Shown in pieces: positions 47,567 through 57,346 of a DNA stretch of 64,000 nucleotides; position 1 is the stretch's first letter, and the number at the start of each line of letters is the position of its first letter. A program made the translations under genes and the position numbers. The notes under the pieces are model-generated. The model searched no databases and was not told the origin of the DNA. It saw nothing but the letters and a program-made list of their open reading frames with translations. The stretch is from Acinetobacter sp. 10FS3-1. GTDB lineage: Bacteria; Pseudomonadota; Gammaproteobacteria; Pseudomonadales; Moraxellaceae. The stretch lies in contig NZ_CP039143.1 of the NCBI RefSeq assembly GCF_013343215.1, forward strand, positions 868,001 to 932,000, read 5' to 3'.

Positions 47567-48498
47567 TCTGCCGCTCCATCCAGATTTTTTTCAACCATTT
47601 TTACGAATAGCTCTTCCAGACGATTGGATTTATTACGCATACTGCGAACCTGGATATTTTGTGATTCGAGTAACTGGAACAGATCATTCATGGTATGGGC
47701 CTTATCCAGGGTGATTTCCAGAGTCAACGGGTCAATCAGATTAAAACGGACGCCAATAATATCCAGACTGAGGGGCTCAATTGGGGCGGCCAGATCGAAA
47801 ATAAAAGATTCTTCATTGAGCTGGTTGAGGAAGTTTTTCATGCTGGTATCTTCTTTAATGACCCCGCGATCAATGATGGCTATACGACGACACAACATTT
47901 CTGCTTCTTCCAGATAATGAGTGGTCAGAATAATAGAAGTGCCATTTTCATTCATTTCATTCAGGAAATCCCACATAGAACGGCGTAGTTCGATATCAAC
48001 ACCCGCAGTAGGTTCATCCAGAATCAGTAATTTGGGTTCATGCATCATCGCACGGGCAATCATTAAACGGCGTTTCATTCCCCCTGAAAGCATACGTGCC
48101 TGGGTCGAACGCTTATCCCATAAGCCGAGTTTGTTTAAATATTCTTCTGCTCTGGCTTGCGCGATTTTTTTAGGGATACCGTAATATCCGGCTTGAGTCA
48201 CCAGAATATCAAAGGTTTTTTCAAACTGAGCGAAGTTAAATTCCTGTGGAACTACCCCTAGACACTGTTTGGCTTTAGAGGGCTGGGTGTCGAGGTCATA
48301 ACCAAAAATCTCAACCGTGCCAGAGCTTTTTCTTGTTAATGAGCTGATGATGCCAATCGTGGTTGATTTTCCTGCACCATTGGGACCCAACAGCGCATAA
48401 AACTCACCTTCCGGTACATTTAAGTTAATTCCTTTCAGTGCCTGAAAACCATTTCTATAGGTTTTCGATAAATCCCTCAATGTCAGTGCATCAGTCAT
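47563..48498 (-). CDS. ABC transporter ATP-binding protein (YadG-like)
   Basis: 311 residues from MTDALTLRDLSKTYRNGFQA; the frame is open 63 bp upstream without ribosome site support. Walker A GPNGAGKS is at 38-45, the signature LSGGMKRRLMIARAM, and Walker B LLILDEPTAGVD. The C-terminal domain is typical of ABC-2 exporters. First gene of the leftward exporter-queF-45305 group. Confidence 0.92.
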   Translation of the reverse strand: MTDALTLRDLSKTYRNGFQALKGINLNVPEGEFYALLGPNGAGKSTTIGIISSLTRKSSGTVEIFGYDLDTQPSKAKQCLGVVPQEFNFAQFEKTFDILVTQAGYYGIPKKIAQARAEEYLNKLGLWDKRSTQARMLSGGMKRRLMIARAMMHEPKLLILDEPTAGVDIELRRSMWDFLNEMNENGTSIILTTHYLEEAEMLCRRIAIIDRGVIKEDTSMKNFLNQLNEESFIFDLAAPIEPLSLDIIGVRFNLIDPLTLEITLDKAHTMNDLFQLLESQNIQVRSMRNKSNRLEELFVKMVEKNLDGAAE

Positions 48499-48640
48499 GG
48501 ATATCTCAAATGGTGAAAAGTTAAGATATTGTGAGTGATCTTGCAAAATAAGCCAAGTCATCCACTTGGGATTCTATGTTGCGTTTTTGGAATATTGTAT
48601 AAAGCATAAGCATAAAGTTAAATAACTTAGAGATAGGTGC

Positions 48641-48668
48641 TTTACCTTACTGATTTTTTTGTTATGAT
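48641..48668 (+). promoter_or_regulatory. Putative promoter of tRNA-Arg(CCG)
   Basis: TTTACC and TATGAT hexamers 16 bp apart, ending 10 bp before the tRNA 5' end. Confidence 0.5.
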
Positions 48669-48677
48669 GTGCGTCGC

Positions 48678-48753
48678 GCGCTCATAGCTCAACTGGATAG
48701 AGTACAGGTCTCCGAAGCCTGTGGCGTGGGTTCGAGTCCCGCTGAGCGCACCA
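48678..48753 (+). tRNA. tRNA-Arg (anticodon CCG)
   Basis: Cloverleaf with acceptor GCGCTCA/TGAGCGC, anticodon loop CTCCGAA giving CCG, T-arm GTGGGTTCGAGTCCC, encoded CCA. It reads CGG. Confidence 0.95.
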
Positions 48754-49131
48754 TTATTATTTATAAAATCAATACCTTATCTATATTTTGGCGTGATCTG
48801 TATTTTCTCAAAAAAAAACCGCTATTTTTGCGGTGACTGCCTACTATTTTCTGTATCAAATCCCAATCAAAAACTTTAAAAATTATGAAGTAGATTTAAT
48901 GGATAAATAAAAGGTCTATTAAAATCCAGCTTATGAAGTGTCCTGTTTGCCTTTAGTCACGCTTGGTACAAAAGCTGCTCAAAAGAAGATGCCTTTTGAG
49001 TTATGAGAGAAATTTAATATAAAGTCATTTTTTATTTTTTTTAAATATTTTTAGAATAAAAGCTTTAATACATACCAGCCAATAAAAGCCACCTGCGTAT
49101 TTATACAGATGGCTTTTGATATGCTCTGGCC
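48754..49131. other. Intergenic region with terminators
   Basis: About 380 bp without a gene. It has a short hairpin ACCGC/GCGGT preceded by eight A (48811-48834). It also has AAAAGCCA/TGGCTTTT near 49086-49118, which is the tmm terminator on the reverse strand. The rest is AT-rich. Confidence 0.6.
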
Positions 49132-50490
49132 CTACATGGCTTCTTGCTGTTTAGGGTCTTCTAAATAACTTTCCAATGAGTCATCAAGCGCATATAACCA
49201 AGGGGTATGGTGCGGTTGAGCCATTTTTCCTGTCATCACCGAGCGATATACTTTATCTCTGAAGCCCATAATATTTTCTTTTTTATGCTTTTTCCACTGC
49301 ATGAAAATATTATGTACTGCATCAATATCAAAAGATGGATAATCGGTTTGTGCAATTAACTGTTTGATATAGTCGCCTTGAAACTTCGCAGACTGTTCCT
49401 CGGTTATTAATTGCTTCTCTTTCTGATGCAGGGCTTGGGTATGCTGTTGCATTTCTGCAACCTCAGGTAAGGCGATCTTGCCTAAAATAATATCGCGTAC
49501 ATACCAGGCTTGGGCATCAAACATATTAAAGGTATACCACTGATCCTGCATGCCTAGATAAAATAAGCGCGGATTTTTCTCCCATACCACCCCTTGATAT
49601 AAGCCCAGAGGGTACAAGCAGTTATGGGTTCTTAAGCGCAACTTGTCTTCAATGAAGGGGAAATGGTGCAGATAGCCAGTACATAAAATAATGGCATCAA
49701 CCTTTGCTGAGCTGTTATCTCCGAAATAGGCTGTATCTTCATCTACACGAACAAGCTGCTTTTTTTCTGACCAGTTTCTAGGCCATTTAAAGCCCATAGG
49801 CTTGGTGCGATAACATGTGTAAATCTGTTTAGCACCATACTTATAACATTGAGAACCAATATCTTCAGCTGAATAACTGCTGCCCACAAGTAAAACAGAT
49901 TTTCCTTTAAACTCACGAGCATCACGGAAATCGTGAGCATGTAAAACTCGCCCATGGAAGCGGTCGAATCCTTCATATACAGGAACATGTGGGGTAGAGA
50001 AATGTCCAGAGGCAACGATGACATAATCAAACTGCTCTGAGTAATGACATTGGTTCTGATAGTCTTCTACAGAAACTGTAAATTGCTGGCTATGTTCATC
50101 ATAGCTAATCTGTTGTACTGCGGTATTAAACCTCACCTGATCTTTAATATTGGCTTTTTCTGCACGCCCTTTAATGTAATCCCAGAGAACTTCACGGGGG
50201 GGATAAGACGCGATTGGCTTTTTGAAATGTTCATCAAAAGTATAATCGGCGAATTCTAAAGCTTCTTTAGGGCCGTTCGACCATAAATAACGGTACATAC
50301 TGCTGTGGACAGGTTCGCCATGCTCATCTATACCTGTACGCCAGGTATAATTCCATTGCCCACCCCAATCACTTTGTTTTTCAAAACATACAATTTCTGG
50401 AATTTCTAGACCTTTGGCCTTTGCTGATTGAAATGCTCTTAATTGGGCCATACCACTGGGACCAGCACCTATAATTGCAATTCGGTTCAT
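49132..50490 (-). CDS. tmm: Trimethylamine monooxygenase (flavin-containing)
   Basis: 452 residues from [20 protein letters not shown], with GGAG before the ATG; the frame upstream to 50520 is non-conserved. The FAD motif GAGPSG is at 8-13, the NADPH motif is [13 protein letters not shown], and the bacterial Tmm blocks [25 protein letters not shown] and [17 protein letters not shown] are nearly as I recall from Methylophaga and Roseobacter Tmm. It oxidises trimethylamine to its N-oxide with NADPH and O2. No tdm, dmm or gma-type neighbour is present. Monocistronic. Confidence 0.9.
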   Translation of the reverse strand: MNRIAIIGAGPSGMAQLRAFQSAKAKGLEIPEIVCFEKQSDWGGQWNYTWRTGIDEHGEPVHSSMYRYLWSNGPKEALEFADYTFDEHFKKPIASYPPREVLWDYIKGRAEKANIKDQVRFNTAVQQISYDEHSQQFTVSVEDYQNQCHYSEQFDYVIVASGHFSTPHVPVYEGFDRFHGRVLHAHDFRDAREFKGKSVLLVGSSYSAEDIGSQCYKYGAKQIYTCYRTKPMGFKWPRNWSEKKQLVRVDEDTAYFGDNSSAKVDAIILCTGYLHHFPFIEDKLRLRTHNCLYPLGLYQGVVWEKNPRLFYLGMQDQWYTFNMFDAQAWYVRDIILGKIALPEVAEMQQHTQALHQKEKQLITEEQSAKFQGDYIKQLIAQTDYPSFDIDAVHNIFMQWKKHKKENIMGFRDKVYRSVMTGKMAQPHHTPWLYALDDSLESYLEDPKQQEAM

Positions 50491-51181
50491 CGCTATCTCC
50501 ATTAGTTTTAACTTATGCATTCACCTCCAATTTTGAGTTTGGTCATTCAGGATCATAGATAAAAATAGATACAATCCTAACTGTATAGATGAATAAAAAA
50601 TCTACTCAAAATAGGACATGAATTAAAAGATGAAGATATGTGCTAAATCACATTGAAAAGTTGAATTTAAGTTGGATTTATAAGAAACACACATCAAAGA
50701 AACTGCATATTATCATAATTCCTTATGAACTTTAAGGGCCTCATTAGAATTGTGATTAGGCCTTAGCAGTTAAAATGATTAATAATGAGGTAAGATATTA
50801 GAGAGAGTATTAAAACACACGCTTTAAATCAAAAAATTTTAATTGTTTTTCAATGGGTTATATTTTTTTATTCCTAGAATAGGAAGCTATTAATATTTGA
50901 CACTCATGCAGAAATAAACCCCGATTTTTCTGCCAGATTTACTGCTCATTTAGCCCCATCATCATATTAAATTATGCAGATAAATCAAAAAATATAAAAA
51001 ATCTGATTAAATATATTAAGAGCCTGTTGTCAGGACAAAGAAGTATTAACAGATGATTATCATGAAGCAAGTATTTTAAATTATATGCAAACACTGGCTG
51101 AAATAAGAAGGTATCAAATAGTTTATAAACACGAGAAATTACAGCCGAGGTTTAATACCTGAATAATTCCATTGAACTCAG
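50491..51181. other. Long AT-rich gap with a possible gene remnant
   Basis: About 690 bp without an intact gene. A stop-free forward frame at 51007-51162 reads protein-like text (DKEVLTDDYHEASILNYMQT, then LAEIRRYQIVYKHEKLQPRF). It has no start except an internal Met and ends 22 bp before a terminator, so it may be the tail of a decayed gene. The tmm promoter should lie near 50500-50600. Confidence 0.35.
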
Positions 51182-51215
51182 TTAAAAAACCCACTGCAAT
51201 AGAGTGGGTTTTTTA
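51182..51215. terminator. Terminator downstream of the GDPD lipoprotein gene
   Basis: AAAACCCACT/AGTGGGTTTT stem with a 7-nt loop, A-run and T-run on either side. Confidence 0.85.
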
Positions 51216-51266
51216 GAGGTGGATGAGTGATGTTCTCAATAAAAGGTCATCTCAAGATGTCGGAAT

Positions 51267-53666
51267 TTATTGAATAGTCACTTTTACAGGTGCTGCATAT
51301 AGCGTATAGCTATAATTCGGTGCCATGGTGTAATTGTAGCGAGGCATTACATAGGCGGTGCCTTTTTCACTAAATGTCACGGCTTGACCCGCTTGAGTGT
51401 ATTTAGCGGATTGAGGTAAAACCAGCATTTCTTTAAATATATAGGTGGTTTTTTCTCCCACTTGAGTCGTGGTTTGACCGGAGATCTCTACAGGTTTGCC
51501 CACTGTGGCAGTGATTTCTGCAGGGGTCTTTAGCTTGACAATTAAATTAGAGGAATCATGTGCATAGTCAGTGGTTAGGCCATGGGTGCCTTGAACATAC
51601 ATACGATTGAAATCTTCTTTATTCAACCGGAATGTCCATGGCCAGAAGGTCACGCCACGTTGACTGGCAAGCGTCATGAGCTCTTTACTTAATCCCCCGA
51701 AAGATGGGTTAAATGTCGAGGAGTACTGTTGGGTGGCATCCAGAATACGACGGGTATTCACAATGTCGCTCTGGGCGGTTGGAGTATTGGTTAAGAAACC
51801 GGTGGATACGCCGGGTAACACATTCTTCATATGAAGGATTTGGGCACCACTAAAGCTAATGACGATAGATTGGTCATAGGCATCATGTTGATCTAGTAGT
51901 GCTTTAATGGCAGGCACAATTTCAGGTTTTGGACTCTTAATTTCAATAAAGTTCACCACATGTGGATATTTCTTCACCTCTGTAAGTACTTCATCCATTG
52001 TTGGAATTTGACGCTGTTTGCCTAAAGTGCGTAATTCCCGAACTTCCGCCAAAGTCATTTCTTCAATCTTGCGCGCAACACCGGTGGTACGTGTAGTGGT
52101 GTCATCATGCATTAAGACTACATGACCATCTTTAGTGATATAGACATCGTATTCAACGGCATCTGCACCGACCTCAATTGCTTTTAACATGCTTTCTAGC
52201 GTGTTTTCGTCATCCAGTGCAGGGATACCACGATGCCCGGTAATTAGCGGCTTACGCAATAAGGTATTAGGTGCCATGCTCTTCATAAGATTCTGGAAAG
52301 TATCGGGCTGAGTGGTCAAAATCCCATTCACACCAGTCGTTAAAATTTGTGCGGCTGAAACTGGAGTAGTCGTGTTTGTGCTTGCCCAAGGGGTAATCAG
52401 TAAACGCTGTAAATGACTCACCACCTCTTGTTTCACTAAATGCGACGGTAAAATCACAATTTTAGAAAGTGAAGAGTTGGTATTGTGTGCAATTTGTACA
52501 ATGTCTTTACGGCTATCAGTTAATCCAGTGTGACGTGAATAATCCAATGCAGTACGAGAGCTTGGAAGAGCAAGACGAACTTTACGTAATAAATCTGCTT
52601 GATCAGACACAAAAGTGAAATCTGCCAAATCATAGTTTGTAGACAGTGCTTTTAATTGCGTGATGGTATTTTCATTTTTGACGGTTAAAAGAGGTAAGGT
52701 ACGGCGGTTGCTATCATTCAGATAATCACGTAAATGCATGACTTTTTGATTATTTGCATTCAATAAATTGAGTTGCTCATCTAGCTGATATGCAATATGG
52801 GTGGCATTGACCGAGGCATTTCCGGTAAGAGGAGCCGGTTGAGCCAGCGTAGGAGCCATTGAAACAGGGAGGCGATGATCGATGATATCGGTCACTTTAT
52901 TTGATTCAGGTAGCGCATCAAGCTGCTCGGTAATTTTTAGACGCTCTACTCGCATCAGCAGACCTGCTGTAGATAATCCAATGCCGCCTTGATCGAGACT
53001 ATACGGTAGCGAAGTATCCAGTACCAGCTCATCATTGATATAGTGGCGCACACGTTTACCATGCACAATCACCGTGGCTTTATAGGTCTTGGTCGGATCT
53101 ATATTTTCTTTATACGCGGATTTGTGTAGGACATTCCAGGCATTGGTCGGTTGACGTAAAGCAAGTTCTAGACCGCTTGCACCTGTGGCATCGCCACGAA
53201 TCGCAAATTGGTAATAGGGTGAAAATGCAGGTTCAGCATAGTGATCTGCAGCACGGTAAATAATACTTCCCCAGCGTCCGCCATTATTACGTTCCACATA
53301 GGCAAACTCCATATCGATACGATAATTACGCAACTTTTGATATTCTTGTGGCAGCATCACCGAGGTCATTTGCGTGTCGTTGGCACGACCATCTAAAAAT
53401 AAACTACCTTCGCTTAAATAGACTGTTCCAGCATTTGATCTTGGCATTGACCAGGTTGCAGGAATCTCCGTCATTTGGTCGAAGTTTTCATCCAGGTAAA
53501 CTTCAGGAACTGGCACAGGTTGTTCTGGTGTTTCAGGCTCAGGATCTGGAACGGTAGGCTCTTCTGGGTTGACTGGCGGTTGCGTTGATGTATTTTCATC
53601 GTCACTTGAACAAGCGCTTAAAGTTAAAGCTAATAAAATAGCTGTTGTTAGGTGTGTAATTTTCAT
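51267..53666 (-). CDS. Large lipoprotein with glycerophosphodiester phosphodiesterase domain
   Basis: 799 residues. Signal peptide MKITHLTTAILLALTLSAC gives lipobox Cys19. A Pro/Glu-rich linker (about 25-57) follows. Next is a beta-sandwich/LamG-like region (about 58-240, VYLDENFDQM to MRVERLKITEQ), then a middle region with repeated LRK/LPS segments (about 260-465). The GDPD domain (about 473-700) has GHRGIPALDDENTLESM, DAVEYDVYITKDGHVVLMHDD and IEIKSPKP, with the catalytic HR, E/D and H residues visible. A C-terminal beta domain (about 705-799) ends it. It probably hydrolyses glycerophosphodiesters at the outer membrane. It is far longer than typical GlpQ (about 350 residues). Confidence 0.9.
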   Translation of the reverse strand: MKITHLTTAILLALTLSACSSDDENTSTQPPVNPEEPTVPDPEPETPEQPVPVPEVYLDENFDQMTEIPATWSMPRSNAGTVYLSEGSLFLDGRANDTQMTSVMLPQEYQKLRNYRIDMEFAYVERNNGGRWGSIIYRAADHYAEPAFSPYYQFAIRGDATGASGLELALRQPTNAWNVLHKSAYKENIDPTKTYKATVIVHGKRVRHYINDELVLDTSLPYSLDQGGIGLSTAGLLMRVERLKITEQLDALPESNKVTDIIDHRLPVSMAPTLAQPAPLTGNASVNATHIAYQLDEQLNLLNANNQKVMHLRDYLNDSNRRTLPLLTVKNENTITQLKALSTNYDLADFTFVSDQADLLRKVRLALPSSRTALDYSRHTGLTDSRKDIVQIAHNTNSSLSKIVILPSHLVKQEVVSHLQRLLITPWASTNTTTPVSAAQILTTGVNGILTTQPDTFQNLMKSMAPNTLLRKPLITGHRGIPALDDENTLESMLKAIEVGADAVEYDVYITKDGHVVLMHDDTTTRTTGVARKIEEMTLAEVRELRTLGKQRQIPTMDEVLTEVKKYPHVVNFIEIKSPKPEIVPAIKALLDQHDAYDQSIVISFSGAQILHMKNVLPGVSTGFLTNTPTAQSDIVNTRRILDATQQYSSTFNPSFGGLSKELMTLASQRGVTFWPWTFRLNKEDFNRMYVQGTHGLTTDYAHDSSNLIVKLKTPAEITATVGKPVEISGQTTTQVGEKTTYIFKEMLVLPQSAKYTQAGQAVTFSEKGTAYVMPRYNYTMAPNYSYTLYAAPVKVTIQ

Positions 53667-53926
53667 AAAGTGCTTTCTCTATATAGAGGCTTCAAAAACG
53701 TTTCTCACCTTAAAACAGCTTGGTTACATTTCTGTTGATTTGTCATAAACTAAAAATTTAATTACATATTAAATATTTATGAAATTTATATGATGGTCAT
53801 AGCGACATGATGAAATGAAAGATTTTATTTTTATCCATTTTTAAATGGCGGGATAATTCGACTTGAATTGATCAGGCTCTTTTGGACACGTCACTCTTGA
53901 AAGAGCCGTTATATAGTCTGGAAGGG

Positions 53927-54268
53927 TCAGGAGGTGAGTATTTTGGCTTGCTCTAAATAGCTCTGCATTTGCGTCATGCTCTTAACCCCGGCAATACGCT
54001 GGATAATGTTGCCTTGATAAAAAATTAAAGTCGAAGGTAAGCCATATACTTGATAGCGCAAAGTCAGAATAGGCGATTGATCAATATTGACCTTACCAAA
54101 CTTGATGGTTGGCTCGGCGTGCATTTGAGTCTTCGCCCATTGTTCAAAGACAGGAGCGTTTTGCACACAGGGCGCACACCAGTCTGCATAAAACCGGATA
54201 ATTGCAAGGCCGTCATACCACTCAAAGTCAGTATAGTTGTTTTCAGTGTATTCAATGATGTCTGCCAT
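53927..54268 (-). CDS. Thioredoxin-family protein
   Basis: 113 residues. The active site ADWCAPC has C31 and C34, and the cis-Pro is in GLPSTLIFY. There is no signal peptide, so it is cytoplasmic. The CAPC dipeptide differs from the CGPC of TrxA. It likely serves as a minor thioredoxin. Divergent from the quinone oxidoreductase. Confidence 0.9.
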   Translation of the reverse strand: MADIIEYTENNYTDFEWYDGLAIIRFYADWCAPCVQNAPVFEQWAKTQMHAEPTIKFGKVNIDQSPILTLRYQVYGLPSTLIFYQGNIIQRIAGVKSMTQMQSYLEQAKILTS

Positions 54269-54400
54269 AGTAGGTCTATTATCCTGCGCCTAAATATGGA
54301 CATGATTATACATAAGTCCATTGCTGTTCAATCTGCTGCATTTATATGTTCAAATAGTTTTAGAGGCTTGAATAGTCAATCATTGAAAAAGGAAGAACAT

Positions 54401-55393
54401 ATGACACCCACCACCATGCAGCAGGTCATTATTACCGAGCCGGGCGGTATCGATAAATTGGCTTATGAAACGGTTGCGATCCCCGAAGCCAAAGCAGATG
54501 AAGTTCTGGTGAAAGTTCATGCTTTTGGTATTAACCGTCCAGATATCTTGCAGCGTCAAGGTTTGTATCCAATGCCGAAAGGCGTAACACCCGTCCCGGG
54601 CCTTGAAGTCGCGGGTGAAGTGATTGCAGTCGGTGGTGAGGTAAGCCAGTTTAAAGTTGGTGATAAAGTCTGTGGCCTGACCAATGGTGGTGGTTATGCG
54701 GAGTATTGTGTCGTACCAGAAAGCCAGACCTTGACCATCCCGGAAGGTGTAAGCTTTACACAGGCAGCAGCCATTCCAGAAACCTTTTTCACCGTGTGGG
54801 CCAATGTCTTTCAAATGGCACATGCCAAAGCAGGCGAGATGGTACTGGTGCATGGGGGTGCCAGCGGTATAGGTACCACGGCATTGATGCTGTGCAAATC
54901 ATTGGGCTTGGAATCGTTTGCCACAGTCGGTTCGGATGAAAAAGTTCAGGCGATTTCCCATCTCACTACAGCCATTAATTACAAAACTCAGGACTTTGAA
55001 CAAGTCATTAATGAGGCGACTGACAATGGTGGTGTAGATGTGGTGCTGGATATGGTGGGTGCGCCGTATCTAGAAAAAAATCTGAACTTGCTGCGCCGTG
55101 ATGGCCGTTTGGTCTATATCGCATTTCTGGGGGGTGCCAAAGCTAAAGAAGTGAAGCTGGGCCAAATTATGATGAAACGCCTGACCATTACTGGTTCAAC
55201 TATGCGTGCCCGTAATACTGCAGAAAAAGCTGAAATTGCCAAAGGCTTACGGGATTATGTGGCGCCACTCTGGGCAAAAGGCGAATGTCTGCCGATGATC
55301 TACAAAACCTTTAAATTTGACCAGATTCAGGATGCGCATGCAGCTATGGATACGGGAGAGCATGTCGGGAAAGTTGTGGTGAAAATCATTTAA
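54401..55393 (+). CDS. NAD(P)H:quinone oxidoreductase, PIG3/zeta-crystallin type
   Basis: 330 residues from MTPTTMQQVIITEPGGIDKL, with AAAGGAAG before the ATG. The open frame upstream to 54050 covers the opposite-strand thioredoxin and is spurious. The MDR family GroES-like N-terminus has NRPDILQRQGLYPMPKGVTP. The Rossmann motif is VHGGASGIGTTAL. No zinc ligands are seen. It reduces quinones or enones with NADPH. Confidence 0.92.
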   Translation: MTPTTMQQVIITEPGGIDKLAYETVAIPEAKADEVLVKVHAFGINRPDILQRQGLYPMPKGVTPVPGLEVAGEVIAVGGEVSQFKVGDKVCGLTNGGGYAEYCVVPESQTLTIPEGVSFTQAAAIPETFFTVWANVFQMAHAKAGEMVLVHGGASGIGTTALMLCKSLGLESFATVGSDEKVQAISHLTTAINYKTQDFEQVINEATDNGGVDVVLDMVGAPYLEKNLNLLRRDGRLVYIAFLGGAKAKEVKLGQIMMKRLTITGSTMRARNTAEKAEIAKGLRDYVAPLWAKGECLPMIYKTFKFDQIQDAHAAMDTGEHVGKVVVKII

Positions 55394-55424
55394 ATTTTCT
55401 CCCTTTTTAAAGGGAGAAGTTCAT
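55394..55424. repeat. Inverted repeat after the quinone oxidoreductase
   Basis: TTCTCCCTTT/AAAGGGAGAA arms around TT, without a following T-run. The AGGGAG core is like the REP-like element near 58.2 kb. Confidence 0.5.
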
Positions 55425-55479
55425 CTGTTGTACAGGACCGTTATTGAGGTAGATATATCATTTATCAACACCCTCTCAT

Positions 55480-55508
55480 AGGAAGCCGGAACGTATCCGG
55501 CTTTTCTT
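55480..55508 (+). terminator. Terminator after the quinone oxidoreductase
   Basis: AAGCCGGA/TCCGGCTT stem with a 5-nt loop, then TTCTTTG. Confidence 0.75.
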
Positions 55509-55688
55509 TGAAAGAAAATAAGATAAATCACTAAAATTAATTGAAAAAATATAAATAAATTTGCCAAAAAGTAAAAAAACGTTAACTGTCCGACACAACC
55601 TGTCAGAAGTGAGGGTTACATTAACTTTAAATTTAACTTGACTAAATTTGTCTAGTTTATGTGAAACATCCTGTAATAAAGGAGATAT

Positions 55689-55871
55689 ATGATGAAGATT
55701 GTATCGGTGCCATTCACGCATGTGCATAGTTTTCGCGCTTTAAGGCGTCTTCATAAAGCGATTATCCGTAATCAATTATATTCGGATGTGCCTAAAACTT
55801 ACCCTGCAATGCTTCATTTAGAACGTTATGTTGAGCGTCTTAATCATAAAGGTAAAAAAGCTGTGTTGTAG
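55689..55871 (+). CDS. Small basic protein of unknown function
   Basis: 60 residues starting MMKIVSVPFTHVHSFRALRR, with an AAAGGAG site 6 bp upstream. Rich in Arg, Lys and His (LHKAIIRNQLYSDVP, LERYVERLNHKGKKAVL). No family recognised. The strong ribosome site and a TTGACT hexamer near 55638 support expression. A reverse-strand frame over the same area lacks such signals. Confidence 0.65.
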   Translation: MMKIVSVPFTHVHSFRALRRLHKAIIRNQLYSDVPKTYPAMLHLERYVERLNHKGKKAVL

Positions 55872-56010
55872 CTTCTGTTAAGTCAGCATATTGAGTGGGT
55901 ATTAGCCTTAAGTTGAAACAAGTATTTGAAAATAAGTTTATATTTAGCTGTATAATTTAATAATTTTACGCATTTTATGCGCTATATTGCTGATTGCAAA
56001 GAGGGTATTT

Positions 56011-56922
56011 ATGAAGGGCAATCCTTCGACACATGAGCGTCTTGCAGAGCGTTTAGCTAGAATTTTAACTAAATTAAATCTTGGTCACCAACTAAATGTA
56101 CAAGAGCTGGCGCACGAGTTTCAGGTAAGTACACGAACAATTGAACGTGATTTTGACCGGCTCAATTCCTATTTACCCTTAATTCAGGATACACAAAGCA
56201 AGCGTTACTATCTTGAACCCTCTTATTTAGGGCGTTTTAAATTACAGGATATTCAAAACTTTGCTCAGTTATCTGGAATCAGTGAATTATATCCTTCTCT
56301 GGACATTTCATTTTTAAAGGAACTATTTGATAATCGTGCCAGCCTGGTTTTTTCAGCTAAAGGTTATCATTTTGAAGATGTAAGCCAATATGCTGAACAC
56401 TTTAAATTAATAACAGCCCACATTCAGAAATGTGTACAAGTGGCTTTTATTTATAAAAGTAAAGTGAGAGTGGTAAAGCCTTACCGGCTGATTCATCATC
56501 ATGGTAATTGGTATGTAGCAGCGGTACGCAAGCAAAAGTTGCGAGTTTATCGTTTAAGCCGGATTGAACGTATAATTACCAGCCATCAACTGGCTCAGTT
56601 TGAACTTGAACCTGATATTTTGCAGCAATTGGATAATGAAGACAGTATTTGGTTTGGGTACGATAAGCAGGAAGTTACCCTATCTGTACATCCAGATGTT
56701 GCGCTGTATTTTAAGCAACGTAAGCTTTTTCCCGAGCAAGTTATTTTAACAGAGTCTGCAGCGGGAGAGTTGTTGATCTCTTGCCAGATTCGGCATCAAA
56801 AACAACTGCATCCTTTGGTTCGTTACTGGATACCCTATCTAAAAATTATTGAACCTGTTCATTTACAGCAAGAGCTGGATGCTGGTTTGCAAGGATATTT
56901 AACATCTTCTCAGTGCAAATGA
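56011..56922 (+). CDS. WYL-domain transcriptional regulator
   Basis: 303 residues from the ATG at 56011, preceded by AGAGGG; the frame is open to a TTG at 55987. The N-terminal HTH (LNVQELAHEFQVSTRTIERD) is followed by a WYL domain (about 140-210, with VKPYRLIHHHGNWYVAAV and YRLSRIERI) and a C-terminal WCX-type extension. WYL proteins sense nucleic acids or small ligands and often control defence or stress genes. No obvious target is adjacent. Confidence 0.88.
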   Translation: MKGNPSTHERLAERLARILTKLNLGHQLNVQELAHEFQVSTRTIERDFDRLNSYLPLIQDTQSKRYYLEPSYLGRFKLQDIQNFAQLSGISELYPSLDISFLKELFDNRASLVFSAKGYHFEDVSQYAEHFKLITAHIQKCVQVAFIYKSKVRVVKPYRLIHHHGNWYVAAVRKQKLRVYRLSRIERIITSHQLAQFELEPDILQQLDNEDSIWFGYDKQEVTLSVHPDVALYFKQRKLFPEQVILTESAAGELLISCQIRHQKQLHPLVRYWIPYLKIIEPVHLQQELDAGLQGYLTSSQCK

Positions 56923-56963
56923 CGGAGAATAAATTAAAATAACAGCCCATTTGAAATTTCAGG

Positions 56964-56998
56964 CATAAAAAAACCAGCTTAATGCTGGATTCTTTATG
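56964..56998. terminator. Weak terminator between the WYL gene and tRNA-Leu
   Basis: CCAGC/GCTGG stem with a 5-nt loop, preceded by seven A and followed by ATTCTTT. It may end the leftward tRNA transcript or the WYL gene. Confidence 0.55.
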
Positions 56999-57023
56999 TA
57001 CACCATCTTAGAAGAGTTAAGAA

Positions 57024-57109
57024 TGGTGCCCGAGGCCAGACTCGAACTGGCACGCTTTGTGGGCGGGGGATTTTAAATCCCCTGTGTCTACCGATTTCAC
57101 CACTCGGGC
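57024..57109 (-). tRNA. tRNA-Leu (anticodon TAA)
   Basis: An 86-nt class II tRNA with a long variable arm. Acceptor GCCCGAG/CTCGGGC, anticodon loop TTTAAAA giving TAA, encoded CCA. Confidence 0.95.
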
Positions 57110-57119
57110 TTTAACAAGA

Positions 57120-57193
57120 TGGAGGCGGAGGTCGGAATCGAACCGGCGTCCACGGAGTTGCAGTCCGCTGCATGACCACTCTGCCACCCCGCC
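57120..57193 (-). tRNA. tRNA-Cys (anticodon GCA)
   Basis: A 74-nt cloverleaf with acceptor GGCGGGG/CTCCGCC, anticodon loop CTGCAAC giving GCA, encoded CCA. It is 10 bp upstream of tRNA-Leu on the same strand, one transcript. Confidence 0.95.
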
Positions 57194-57346
57194 GCGTCTT
57201 GTTGATGCGTATATTATCAAGCTCTGAAAAAAAAACAATAGTGCATTCATTTGTATGCGCAGAAAAACAGCATATAGCGGAAAATATTTAAAATATTCAT
57301 GTAGAATGTGCGAAATTGATTCATATCAACATTTGGGAGAAGTGCC

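Noticed and set aside
54050..54400. N-terminal extension of the quinone oxidoreductase frame
   Set aside because: It lies over the opposite-strand thioredoxin gene, and the conserved protein start with ribosome site is at 54401.
56011..56922. WYL regulator as part of a defence island
   Set aside because: Neighbours are a small basic protein and tRNA genes; no nuclease, restriction or cas-type gene is nearby.
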